From: Aliiglaciecola sp. 3_MG-2023
GTDB lineage: Bacteria; Pseudomonadota; Gammaproteobacteria; Enterobacterales; Alteromonadaceae
Assembly (NCBI RefSeq): GCF_030548205.1
Contig: NZ_JAUORV010000005.1
Location: 186,001 to 250,000 of the forward strand
Direction: 5' to 3'
Length of the DNA: 64,000 nucleotides
Position numbers and translations under genes: made by a program. Below are positions 53,200 to 60,956 of the stretch, piece after piece. How positions within the stretch are numbered: the stretch's first letter is position 1; each line of letters begins with the position of its first letter. Below the pieces are notes generated by a model. It saw only the letters and a program-made list of their open reading frames with translations, made no database searches and was not told the origin of the DNA.

Positions 53200-54015
53200 T
53201 TAGTTTGCTCCCGTTTGCAGAATTTCGTCTTCTAACCATTGATTGAAACGCTCTCTGTCTCTGCTGATCGCATCCCAGTCTAGATAATATTGATTATCCC
53301 GTTGATAGTAACCATGGGCATAGGAAGGGTGAGCGCCTTTAGGAGCAACTGCAATTTGGTCAACGGTCCAGCCTGGCAACACACAGGAGTTTGGTCCAGT
53401 ATTAAGGTCATCAACTATTTCTTCAACGGTGACAATGCTTATTTTTGAACTCAATACGACTTCTTTTTGCACACCAACAATACCTTCTATTAGTACATTA
53501 CCTTGGCGATCTGCTTTTTGAGCATGAATAATACCGACGTCAGGTTTTATGGCGGGAACACAAGCTAGTTTTTCGCCGGTGAAAGGGCAGGTAACTGAGG
53601 AAATAGCGTCATTCACATCGGTGAGTTCACTGCCTATATAACCCCGAAACACCGCCATTGGCAATCCAGCGGCACCGGCTTCATAGGCGTTGGCCATCGC
53701 TGCGTGGCTATGCTCAACAGATTCTAAAGCATTGGGATAATTATTTTGAAATGCATCACGAACACGGTGTAAAGAACCTACTCCTGGATTACCACCCCAC
53801 GAGAAAATCAGTTTTTTGGCGCATCCCGCTCCCACCAATTGGTCATAGATCAAATCAGGCGTCATTCTTATAAGGGTTAAATCACGTTTTTTCTGGCGAA
53901 TAATCTCATGTCCTGCGGCAAAGGAAATAAGGTGAGTAAAGCCTTCTAACGCAAGGGTATCACCATCTTTAACCGATTCGGATATTGCTTGTTGGAGTGA
54001 ATTGAAAATAGCCAC
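53200..54015 (-). CDS. pcaI: 3-oxoadipate CoA-transferase, subunit A
   Basis: First subunit of the transferase that activates 3-oxoadipate with succinyl-CoA. The preferred start is GTG at 54015: AAGAGGC lies just upstream and the product then begins with the family's MAIFNSLQQAISESVKDGDTLAL. An upstream ATG at 54078 would add 21 non-conserved residues and overlap an operator-like palindrome. The 271-residue protein has EGFTHLISFAAGHEIIRQ, GAGCAKKLIFSWGGNPGVGS and FTGEKLACVPAIKPDVGIIHAQKADRQGN. It is divergent from the IclR regulator gene. Confidence 0.92.
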   Translation of the reverse strand: MAIFNSLQQAISESVKDGDTLALEGFTHLISFAAGHEIIRQKKRDLTLIRMTPDLIYDQLVGAGCAKKLIFSWGGNPGVGSLHRVRDAFQNNYPNALESVEHSHAAMANAYEAGAAGLPMAVFRGYIGSELTDVNDAISSVTCPFTGEKLACVPAIKPDVGIIHAQKADRQGNVLIEGIVGVQKEVVLSSKISIVTVEEIVDDLNTGPNSCVLPGWTVDQIAVAPKGAHPSYAHGYYQRDNQYYLDWDAISRDRERFNQWLEDEILQTGAN

Positions 54016-54025
54016 TTTTGCCTCT

Positions 54026-54062
54026 TGTTCGTAATACGAATTAATATTCAATATGCGAACAA
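54026..54062. promoter_or_regulatory. Candidate IclR (PcaR/PcaU-type) operator upstream of pcaI
   Basis: A perfect palindrome TTCGTA-A-TACGAA (54028-54040) is followed by a third repeat (ATACGAATT at 54034 and ATGCGAACA at 54053). A 10-bp palindrome plus a direct repeat is the layout known for PcaU/PcaR-family sites. It lies between pcaI and the divergent IclR gene. Confidence 0.5.
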
Positions 54063-54225
54063 TATAATGTATGCTCACTATACCGTCAAGTTCTACCTGT
54101 TGATCTGGGTATTAAAAACAAGTTGTCATAATGATAAAACGGGTTTTAATGGTTTGGATTAGATAGAATGTAATAAGCTCTAAAAAATAAATTAAAGCGC
54201 GTATAACGCGAATGAAGCATCGCTA

Positions 54226-55005
54226 ATGAATGAAGAAAAAATATCTGTAGATAACCGAGATTATGTGGGCGCATTAGCCTCAGGACTTGAAGTGTTAAGC
54301 GCCTTTGATGTGCAGCATAAAAAAATGACCTTGTCTGAAGTCGCGCAAATAACTGGAATGGACCGAGCCAAAGCTCGTAGGCTGCTATTGACCCTGCACG
54401 CCCTAGGATACATTGCTAAAGAAGGCCGTCAGTTTATGCTAACACCTAAGGTATTGCGCCTTGGCTATGCATTTAACGCCACTAATGATCACCTAGACGT
54501 AGTGCAACATTATTTGCAGTCGGTCACATCAGAGCTCGGTGAGTCTTGCTCATTGTCGATACTCGACAATGGCGAAATTATTTATTTAGTAAGGTCGTCG
54601 GCTGCTCATCGTTTAATGTCAATTAATATCACCCCAGGAACCAGATTGCCCGCCGCCTATACGTCTATGGGAAGAGTGTTACTTGCCGAGTTATCGACAA
54701 CAGAGCAACAAGAATGGTTGGCAACCGCACAGCTGCATGGGCATACAGACAAGAGTATTCTAGATAAAAATACCTTCATTCATATGCTCAAAGAAGTGAA
54801 GCAACAAGGCTATTGCGTGGTTGACCAAGAGTTGGAATTAGGACTTAGATCTGTCGCCGTTCCTGTGTTTGATTATCAGGGGAAGTTGCTTGGTGCAGCA
54901 AACATAAGCACTAACTCTCTTAGAGTGTCGATGGATAGCCTAATTAATAAATACCTGCCGGCATTAAAAGAAGCGGCACAATTAATTACCGCCCACGCAA
55001 AATAG
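54226..55005 (+). CDS. IclR-family regulator, PcaR/PcaU-like
   Basis: A 259-residue regulator. The N-terminal winged helix (YVGALASGLEVLSAFDVQHKKMTLSEVAQITGMDRAKARRLLLTLHALGY) is followed by the IclR effector domain (CSLSILDNGEIIYLVRSSAAHRLMSINITPGTRLPAAYTSMGRVLLAEL, DQELELGLRSVAVPV). This matches the PcaR/PcaU/PobR/CatR group that responds to aromatic-pathway intermediates such as 3-oxoadipate. It is divergent from pcaIJFD and probably controls it. Confidence 0.9.
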   Translation: MNEEKISVDNRDYVGALASGLEVLSAFDVQHKKMTLSEVAQITGMDRAKARRLLLTLHALGYIAKEGRQFMLTPKVLRLGYAFNATNDHLDVVQHYLQSVTSELGESCSLSILDNGEIIYLVRSSAAHRLMSINITPGTRLPAAYTSMGRVLLAELSTTEQQEWLATAQLHGHTDKSILDKNTFIHMLKEVKQQGYCVVDQELELGLRSVAVPVFDYQGKLLGAANISTNSLRVSMDSLINKYLPALKEAAQLITAHAK

Positions 55006-55055
55006 GGAAATTGGCATAACAGAATCGCTAAATTAGACTAGCGAGTATGGTTTAT

Positions 55056-55955
55056 TTAGTTATGCGAGTCGCTTTTTTGCTTTTCTACCAGCTCATCAAG
55101 GATCACTGAGGCTGCTTGCATAATGTCGTTATAGGGTTCTTTGCGTCTGCTGCAAATTACCGGACTGGTAATACTTTTATCTTCTAGTTGAACAAAGACT
55201 ACATCATCTCGACTTAGACGATTAACCTGTTGCGGCACTAAGGCCACCCCCATTTCGGCTGCGACTAACGCCAATGCGGTTTGAATATCATTTACCTGCT
55301 GAGCAATGCGCAGGTTTAATCCATTGCGGGCAAATAAGTCAATACAAATATCCGCAAAATTAGGGCTTTGACCCGCCGGATATAAAATCATTGGTAGTTT
55401 TGCCAATTCGGCCATCGTCAGCGTTTTCGATGCTAAAGGGTGCTCTTTGTGGAGGGCCACTAACATCGGTTCTTGGAATAGTGTGGACTGTTCTATTTCT
55501 GGATCATTAATGTAAATGCGGCCCAAACCGATATCAATTTTGCCCGCTTTTAATGCGTCTAATTGATCCCGGGTTTTAAGTTCATACAAAATGACTTCCA
55601 CATTGGTATTTTGCCTTAAGCGTCTGACCATAGTGGGAAATTGACCGTAAAAAACCGAAGGAACAAAGCCAATTCCAAACACCGTTTTGCCACTTTGCGC
55701 CACACGTCGAGTATCTTCAATGGTGACCGATACCTTGGATAGAATCTGTTTAGCATGCTGCCAGAAGTACTGCCCGGCAGGTGTTAAAGCCAGTCCACGG
55801 GGCTGTCGCTCAAACAAAATAACCCCAATTTCCTCCTCTAACTGTTTGATTTGTCTTGTTAAAGGTGGTTGGGCGATAAAGAGTTTTTGAGCAGCCCTGG
55901 TTAAATTCAACTCTTCTGCTACTGCACAAAAATAACGTAAATGCCTTAATTCCAT
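55056..55955 (-). CDS. LysR-family regulator, CatM/BenM/CatR-like
   Basis: A 299-residue regulator. The start codon is either ATG at 55958 or 55955; GGAGG is 4 bases from the second, which is preferred. The N-terminal HTH reads MELRHLRYFCAVAEELNLTRAAQKLFIAQPPLTRQIKQLEEEIG, matching CatM/BenM/CatR closely. The effector domain contains GFVPSVFYGQFP, a position that in CatM/BenM helps bind cis,cis-muconate. It is divergent from catB, with an ATAC-N7-GTAT site at its start. It probably activates catBCA with muconate as inducer. Confidence 0.92.
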   Translation of the reverse strand: MELRHLRYFCAVAEELNLTRAAQKLFIAQPPLTRQIKQLEEEIGVILFERQPRGLALTPAGQYFWQHAKQILSKVSVTIEDTRRVAQSGKTVFGIGFVPSVFYGQFPTMVRRLRQNTNVEVILYELKTRDQLDALKAGKIDIGLGRIYINDPEIEQSTLFQEPMLVALHKEHPLASKTLTMAELAKLPMILYPAGQSPNFADICIDLFARNGLNLRIAQQVNDIQTALALVAAEMGVALVPQQVNRLSRDDVVFVQLEDKSITSPVICSRRKEPYNDIMQAASVILDELVEKQKSDSHN

Positions 55956-55956
55956 C

Positions 55957-55971
55957 ATACCTCCAAGGTAT
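55957..55971. promoter_or_regulatory. CatM/BenM-type operator ATAC-N7-GTAT
   Basis: ATAC (55957-55960), seven bases, GTAT (55968-55971), within the perfect palindrome ATACCT-CCA-AGGTAT. This exact form is the consensus for CatM and BenM recognition. It overlaps the regulator's own ribosome site and lies about 90 bases upstream of catB. Confidence 0.7.
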
Positions 55972-56057
55972 TGCTTACTACTAATTCAATATTGGTAACG
56001 ACACAAAATAGCATTTAAATTAAACAAACTTTAACTGCAGGGTAACAAATTTCTAAC

Positions 56058-57173
56058 ATGAGTAAGATTACAAGTATCAACACCTTTATTGTGGACATTC
56101 CGACAATAAGGCCCCATAAACTGTCGATGACGTCGATGTCAGTACAATCTATGGTAATTGTACGTATAAGTGACGATAACGGTCTTGAGGGTATAGGTGA
56201 AGGCACTACTATTGGCGGATTAGCCTATGGTCCTGAAAGCCCTGAAAGCATAAAAACGAATATCGACAAGTACATTGCTCCCCTTATACTCAGCAAACCG
56301 ATAGACAGCATCAATGCCTTTATGCAACTGCTTAATCAGTCTGTTCGCGGAAATTATATTGCAAAATCGGCAATAGAAACAGCCTTACTCGACTTACGAG
56401 GAAAGCAATTGGGCGTGCCAGTCTCCGAATTACTAGGAGGAGCTTGTCATCAAAAATTAGACTGCCTTTGGGTTTTGGCCTCTGGTGATACGGAAAAAGA
56501 CATCGCCGAGGCGCAAAAAATGATTGCGCAGAGAAGACATTGCCACTTTAAAATGAAAATTGGTGCTCGGGCTGTGGCAGACGATGTTGCACACGTCAAA
56601 GCGGTTAAACAGGCACTGGGCAGTGATATCAGTATTCGTGTTGACGTCAATCAAGCATGGAATGAAATTAATGCGGTCAAAGGTATGCAGGCACTGCAAG
56701 ATGCCGGTATTGATTTGGTGGAACAGCCAACCCCTGCAAAAGATTATGCCGCACTTGTCAGATTGTCTGAAAAATTCAATATTCCCATTCTTGCCGATGA
56801 ATCAATTGCAGACAGCCAAGACGCTTATTTATTAGCGAAACAAGGATTCTCAGGTTCAGTTGCACTCAAAATAGCTAAAGCAGGTGGACTTAAAGGCGCT
56901 CTAGATGTTGCTGCAGTATGTGCCGCATCCGGGATAGATGTGTATGGCGGTACTTTGCTTGAAGGTTCCATAGGCACTGCCGCAGCATTACATGCATGGT
57001 CAACCGTACCTAATATGCAATTTGGGACCGAAATGTTCGGCCCCTTATTGTTGCAAGATGATTTTACTAAAACTCCCCTTAAATACCGAGACTTCGGGGT
57101 CGAAATCCCCACTTTGCCGGGTTTAGGCTTAGAGATAGACGAAGACAAATTCACTCAATATGTGCGTAAGTAG
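56058..57173 (+). CDS. catB: Muconate cycloisomerase
   Basis: Converts cis,cis-muconate to muconolactone. A 371-residue enolase-superfamily enzyme with ETALLDLRGKQLGVPVSELLGG, the KxK motif in FKMKIGAR (about residue 170), metal ligands Asp in RVDVNQAW (about 198), Glu in LVEQPTP (about 224) and Asp-Glu in ILADESIAD (about 249), and the C-terminal GGTLLEGSIGTAA. It is the first gene of catB-catC-catA, spaced 15 and 30 bases. Confidence 0.95.
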   Translation: MSKITSINTFIVDIPTIRPHKLSMTSMSVQSMVIVRISDDNGLEGIGEGTTIGGLAYGPESPESIKTNIDKYIAPLILSKPIDSINAFMQLLNQSVRGNYIAKSAIETALLDLRGKQLGVPVSELLGGACHQKLDCLWVLASGDTEKDIAEAQKMIAQRRHCHFKMKIGARAVADDVAHVKAVKQALGSDISIRVDVNQAWNEINAVKGMQALQDAGIDLVEQPTPAKDYAALVRLSEKFNIPILADESIADSQDAYLLAKQGFSGSVALKIAKAGGLKGALDVAAVCAASGIDVYGGTLLEGSIGTAAALHAWSTVPNMQFGTEMFGPLLLQDDFTKTPLKYRDFGVEIPTLPGLGLEIDEDKFTQYVRK

Positions 57174-57188
57174 CGCGAGGATACCAAT

Positions 57189-57467
57189 ATGTTATTTCAA
57201 GTAAATATGACCGTCATTCCACCAAAAGATATGCCTAAAGAGCAATTTGATGAAATAAAAGCAACAGAAAAGAAATATGCCGAGCAGCTTCAGCAGCAAG
57301 GTATTTGGAAGCACCTTTGGCGCGTTGTGGGGCAGTATGCCAATGTTAGTATTTTTGAAGTAAAAGATAACGCGCATCTCCATGAGATTTTGATGGGGCT
57401 TCCTTTATATCCCTACATGGAAATGACAGTGACACCTTTGTGCAGTCACCCTTCATCTATCCATTAA
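57189..57467 (+). CDS. catC: Muconolactone delta-isomerase
   Basis: Isomerises muconolactone to 3-oxoadipate enol-lactone. At 92 residues it has the usual CatC size and sequence: MLFQVNMTVIPPKDMPKEQF, KATEKKYAEQLQQQGIWKHLWRVVGQYANVSIFEV and LPLYPYMEMTVTPLCSHPS. It forms large oligomers in other bacteria. It lies between catB and catA. Confidence 0.96.
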   Translation: MLFQVNMTVIPPKDMPKEQFDEIKATEKKYAEQLQQQGIWKHLWRVVGQYANVSIFEVKDNAHLHEILMGLPLYPYMEMTVTPLCSHPSSIH

Positions 57468-57497
57468 TCATAATCAATTAGCGTACTTGGAGATTTT

Positions 57498-58433
57498 ATG
57501 AGCGTTAAAACAATGCAAACAGAAGCAGTACAAGCTCTATTAAAAAAAGCAGCAGGCCTAGATAAAGAAGGTGGCAATCCGCGCTTTAAAAACATAATGC
57601 ATCGTTTTTTATCAGACATATACCAAATGATAGAAGACTTAGATATTACCCCAGAAGAATTTTGGCAAGGTGCGAACTACTTAAATGAATTAGGCACCAA
57701 TAAAGAAGCTGTTTTATTAGCCCCAGGCCTTGGTTTCGATCACTATTTAGATATTCGTGAAGACGCAAAAGATGAATTAGCAGGGATCGCGGGTGGTACG
57801 CCACGCACAATCGAAGGCCCACTTTATGTTGAAGGTGCACCCATTATTCAACAAGGTGACAAGATGGACGATGGTAATACACCTGGCCAAGAAATGCTGT
57901 TGCATGGTTGCGTTAAAGACGAGCAGGGCAATCCACTTGCCAATGCCATGGTCGATATCTGGCATGCTGATACCAAGGGGGCATACTCATATTTTGATCC
58001 AAGCCAAAGTGAATTTAACTTACGTCGCAGAATTCGTACCGACGAAAACGGCCAATACGTAGTTCGCTCAATAGTGCCTAGCGGCTATGGCTGTCCTCCA
58101 GGGGGTTCAACCATGAAAGTCCTGGAAAACTTGGGGCGTCATGGCAACCGACCTGCCCACATACATTACTTCGTTTCAAAACCCAACTTTAAACACCTAA
58201 CTTCGCAAATTAATTTAGCCGGTGACGAATACACATTTGATGACTTTGCCTTTGCCACCCGTGAGGAGCTGGTTGTAGATGCAAATCCAGTAAACGACGC
58301 CAAGTTAATCAGTGAGCATGGTTTTAAAGGGGAATATTTGGATGTTGAGTTTGACGTAACCTTAGTCAAAACCGACGAAGAAACCATCCAACAAGCGCAT
58401 CCCCGTGCCAGAGTATCTTTAGAACAAGCGTAA
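57498..58433 (+). CDS. catA: Catechol 1,2-dioxygenase
   Basis: Intradiol ring cleavage of catechol to cis,cis-muconate using non-haem Fe(III). The 311-residue protein has the N-terminal helical linker domain of catechol dioxygenases and the iron-binding core: first Tyr in DTKGAYSYF (about residue 160), Tyr/His region in RSIVPSGYGCPPGG, and the two His ligands in RPAHIHYFVS (about 221). GGTPRTIEGPLYVEGAP is also typical. No genes that produce catechol (for example benABCD) are in the window. Confidence 0.96.
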   Translation: MSVKTMQTEAVQALLKKAAGLDKEGGNPRFKNIMHRFLSDIYQMIEDLDITPEEFWQGANYLNELGTNKEAVLLAPGLGFDHYLDIREDAKDELAGIAGGTPRTIEGPLYVEGAPIIQQGDKMDDGNTPGQEMLLHGCVKDEQGNPLANAMVDIWHADTKGAYSYFDPSQSEFNLRRRIRTDENGQYVVRSIVPSGYGCPPGGSTMKVLENLGRHGNRPAHIHYFVSKPNFKHLTSQINLAGDEYTFDDFAFATREELVVDANPVNDAKLISEHGFKGEYLDVEFDVTLVKTDEETIQQAHPRARVSLEQA

Positions 58434-58447
58434 GCTTGTTCTTTGTT
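58421..58447 (+). terminator. Hairpin at the end of catA
   Basis: AGAACAAGC (58421-58429), loop GTAA, GCTTGTTCT (58434-58442), followed by TTG. The loop contains the catA stop codon. Confidence 0.55.
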
Positions 58448-58736
58448 AACCCCCCTACAGTTTACAAAAAGAAGATTATTAAAATCTCGGGAAGTAAACG
58501 ACGTTGAGCCTAAATTAGGCTCTTTTTTTGTACGTGATATTTTGCCAGTCATGATTCGTCCGCTTTCTTATTGACTTCTCAGCTTTCCCCATTTTTGTGA
58601 TTTTTAACCTCTTGTGTTGTCAGTATTTTGTACCAATTAGATTTACTGCTTATCAAAATTGAAGCAAAAACAAGATGTTAATATTTGGCCTATGTGTTGC
58701 TTAAGCCTTTAACCACAGCACATTTAAGGAAAAATT
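58448..58736. other. Intergenic region between catA and the PEP-CTERM gene
   Basis: Contains the strong terminator at 58506-58530 and about 200 bases of AT-rich leader for the next gene. Nothing else recognised. Confidence 0.4.
58506..58530 (+). terminator. Strong rho-independent terminator of the cat operon
   Basis: GAGCCT (58506-58511), loop TAAATTA or shorter, AGGCTC (58517-58522), followed by seven T residues. Classical form. Confidence 0.9.
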
Positions 58737-59492
58737 ATGCGATCAAATAAAACGTTTACAGCATTATTCAGTACTCTAGTTCTAGGACTCAGTTTAAACG
58801 CACAGGCCAGTCTTATCCCAAATTGGTATAACGACTTTGGTACAGAATTAACTGACTTAACTGATGAAGATGATCTATATCAAGAGGTAGCTTTGAGTCC
58901 TATAATGAGTGTCTACGGAGCCTCATACAACAGCGTTTCCGTTAATACCAACGGCTCTTTAAATTTCACTGAAACCACAGATGACTATGATGTTGGCGAT
59001 GAATTTGAGGATGATTATGGAGTGTCAATTGCGGCTTTTTGGAGTGATCTAGACCCAAGCGAAAATGACGATGCTCGCATTTTTCAAAATACAAGTGTTT
59101 TTGATGGTCAGAATGCTTACATTTTTACTTGGTTTGAGATTCCAGATTATGAAGACGAGGACTTGTTAAACACATTTCAAGCTATTATTACCGAAAGTGG
59201 CGATATTCAACTCAATTTTTTATCGTTGGATGGTGTAGATCCAGATGAACATCCAGACGAAGGTGTAGTGGGTATCTCTGATGGTTCAGGTAGTAATTTT
59301 GACTATCAAACAATGGATACTTGGGATTTTCCTCGCAGTGAGTTTTCAATCGGTTATACATGGGATGGCAACGACTACACAAGAAGTGAATGGTCTTGGG
59401 ATCAACCGGTTGCAGTTTCTGAACCATCAACACTTATAGTATTGAGTCTTGGCCTGCTTGGTTTAGCGAGATTGAGAAGCAACAAAAAGTAA
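58737..59492 (+). CDS. Exported PEP-CTERM protein with NIDO-like domain
   Basis: A 251-residue protein with signal peptide (to about residue 25, LSLNAQA). The body matches nidogen-like (NIDO) domains: SVSVNTNGSLNFTET, SIAAFWSDLDPSEND, ARIFQNTSVFDGQNAYIFTWFEIPDYE, TFQAIITESGDIQLNFLSLDG. It is very acidic. The C terminus SEPSTLIVLSLGLLGLARLRSNKK is a PEP-CTERM sorting signal (Pro-Ser variant), predicting processing by an exosortase encoded elsewhere. Likely extracellular; function unknown. Confidence 0.75.
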   Translation: MRSNKTFTALFSTLVLGLSLNAQASLIPNWYNDFGTELTDLTDEDDLYQEVALSPIMSVYGASYNSVSVNTNGSLNFTETTDDYDVGDEFEDDYGVSIAAFWSDLDPSENDDARIFQNTSVFDGQNAYIFTWFEIPDYEDEDLLNTFQAIITESGDIQLNFLSLDGVDPDEHPDEGVVGISDGSGSNFDYQTMDTWDFPRSEFSIGYTWDGNDYTRSEWSWDQPVAVSEPSTLIVLSLGLLGLARLRSNKK

Positions 59493-59595
59493 CTTTTTAA
59501 AGGGGCGATGACAACATGTCAAAGCCCTATTTTCCATCTACAAGTGTGTAATTTTGCTGGGTACTTCTTCATCTTTAGCTCGTTAGTTTTTGATA

Positions 59596-59835
59596 TTATC
59601 CCTCCAACAAAGTGTTTTGAATAATTAGACCATTACACTTTATGCTTCTCGCTGTGAAGAGCGACGCTATAAGTAAGTGTGAACTTTGCCTGTCTTCTGA
59701 TTCATGGCAGTATTCCAGTAAGTGTTTAATATCATGTTCTGTAAGGTTGTCATACGCACAAGAAAGCTCCTTTTCTTGTCTGAGTTTATGCTTCGATGTC
59801 AAAGCGTCATTTTTATTTTGAGAGGACTTATTCAC
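59596..59835 (-). CDS. Unknown 79-residue protein, second gene of the SOS-type unit
   Basis: The ATG overlaps the stop of the upstream gene as ATGA (59832-59835), so the two are translationally coupled. The protein is basic at the N terminus (MNKSSQNKNDALTSKHKLRQ) and contains LTEHDIKHLLEYC and SSHLLIASLFTARSIK. That last segment faintly recalls the N-terminal region of some integrase-like proteins, but the match is too weak to name. It could be a truncated gene, since it ends abruptly 100 bases from the PEP-CTERM gene. Function unknown. Confidence 0.5.
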   Translation of the reverse strand: MNKSSQNKNDALTSKHKLRQEKELSCAYDNLTEHDIKHLLEYCHESEDRQSSHLLIASLFTARSIKCNGLIIQNTLLEG

Positions 59836-60323
59836 TTTTTGGCCTCTTTGTTCATTGCATGCTTTACTGCAGCTCGGCTTTCTGAAGTGAAACTTATTGT
59901 GCGCGCAAGCACTGTTGCAGGAAGCTTCCCAGTGAATAGGCGCGCTTGAATGCGGTCAGGTGCGTATTCAAAGAACAATGAGATATTGTAAATTACGTCT
60001 TTTTTGGGGGACAAATGTAAAATAGAATGAAGTGAATAAAGCCAAGCACGCTGTTCTATGTTGGATATGCCCCCTCTAAGCTGTTTTTTGACTGAAGGCG
60101 TTAACCCACAAATCAGAGGCATCCAGCCTTCGAAAAACAAATCTTTGTTCTCTTTGGAAAAAGTCGTCAACCTGAACATTCTGTTCAGCAAACGCAATCG
60201 AGCTTCACTTATTTTTCGTTCATTGTGGAAGTGAAAGACGAGTTGAGTGAACTCAAACGCTGGCAGCGCTGTGGGATGGCAAGCCAAGACGGTGGAAGAA
60301 TTTTCAAATTGTAAGTTTTTCAT
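59832..60323 (-). CDS. Unknown 163-residue protein behind an SOS-type promoter
   Basis: The start at 60323 (MKNLQFENSSTVLACHP) has GAGG 6 bases upstream. A TTG at 60341 in frame is less likely. The protein is soluble, with predicted helical content (FEFTQLVFHFHNERKISEARLRLLNRMF...) and no signal or membrane segment. I do not recognise a family. Upstream lie a -35/-10 promoter with a LexA box and a hairpin that pairs with the GAGG. This suggests a DNA-damage-induced, translationally restrained gene, a pattern seen for toxins, bacteriocins and some recombinases. It shares an ATGA overlap with the next gene. Confidence 0.55.
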   Translation of the reverse strand: MKNLQFENSSTVLACHPTALPAFEFTQLVFHFHNERKISEARLRLLNRMFRLTTFSKENKDLFFEGWMPLICGLTPSVKKQLRGGISNIEQRAWLYSLHSILHLSPKKDVIYNISLFFEYAPDRIQARLFTGKLPATVLARTISFTSESRAAVKHAMNKEAKK

Positions 60324-60329
60324 ACATAA

Positions 60330-60374
60330 CCTCAACAACAATAATTTTTAATTTTCTTTTCTGTTGTTGTGAGG
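60330..60374 (-). promoter_or_regulatory. Leader hairpin that pairs with the ribosome binding site
   Basis: On the minus strand CCTCACAACAACA (60374-60362) pairs with TGTTGTTGAGG (60340-60330), giving 11 base pairs with a 2-base bulge and a 21-base AT-rich loop. The 3' arm contains the GAGG ribosome site of the 163-residue gene, so folding would block translation. Confidence 0.6.
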
Positions 60375-60389
60375 CTCTATATGAGCTAA

Positions 60390-60424
60390 CTGTAATTATA
60401 TACAGTATATTTGATTGTGGTCAA
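60390..60424 (-). promoter_or_regulatory. SOS promoter with LexA box
   Basis: Minus strand: -35 TTGACC (60424-60419), 18-base spacer, perfect -10 TATAAT (60400-60395). A LexA-type box CTGT-N8-ACAG (60405-60390) covers the -10, with flanks TA before it and T after it as in E. coli boxes. Position and sequence predict LexA repression of the two genes at 59596-60323. Confidence 0.75.
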
Positions 60425-60469
60425 TAACTATTTTTTGATAGGTCTATTTGCAACACTTCTGCTGAACGG

Positions 60470-60691
60470 TTAAGTTTTAGAAACGACTGTTATCTTGACT
60501 TCTTTGTTTCTTAGCTGGAGGTTCATTAATTCCTCCTCCGTAAGTTGTTCCGCTGCTGCCCTACCGATCTCCGCCCAATTCTCAATAACTTCGGTGGGTG
60601 ATCGAGGCAGGCGATCAAAATATGCAATTGCAGAATTTATCAATGAGTCATCAAGCTGAATCTCTTTAGTCTTTTTAATATTCTTCGACAT
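60470..60691 (-). CDS. ParD-like antitoxin family protein (orphan)
   Basis: The ATG at 60691 has AGGAG 8 bases upstream. The 73-residue protein has IQLDDSLINSAIAYFDRLPRSPTEVIENWAEIGRAAAEQ, the pattern of the ParD-like family (PF11903): a ribbon-helix-helix start with RS...Q/V-IE-WA-x-IGRA. Members are annotated as antitoxins of type II systems. No RelE/ParE-type toxin is adjacent: the next minus-strand gene begins about 150 bases downstream, behind its own promoter. Either an orphan, or paired with an unusual partner. Confidence 0.65.
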   Translation of the reverse strand: MSKNIKKTKEIQLDDSLINSAIAYFDRLPRSPTEVIENWAEIGRAAAEQLTEEELMNLQLRNKEVKITVVSKT

Positions 60692-60956
60692 TAACTTTCT
60701 CCTTGTTTTTAGGAATAAGTACCTCGGACATCGTAGGCTGGAAAACACCTACCCGAGGTAGTGCAGTTATAAAAGGAACAGGTATGGACTGCAAAAGCAG
60801 TATGACAGAGAAGTTAATATCGAACAACCCATTGAATAATAACAAATTTATCTTGAATGTCAATATTGATTAATACTTTCCCCTCGTTTATAAATAACAG
60901 GAAAAGAAAGTTCTGATAGGTCTTAAATCTGGAATTGAAAACTGAACAAGGCGTGT

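Noticed and set aside
55015-55045. TCGCTA/TAGCGA inverted repeat between the IclR and LysR genes as a terminator.
   Set aside because: Only a 6-bp stem with no T-tract.
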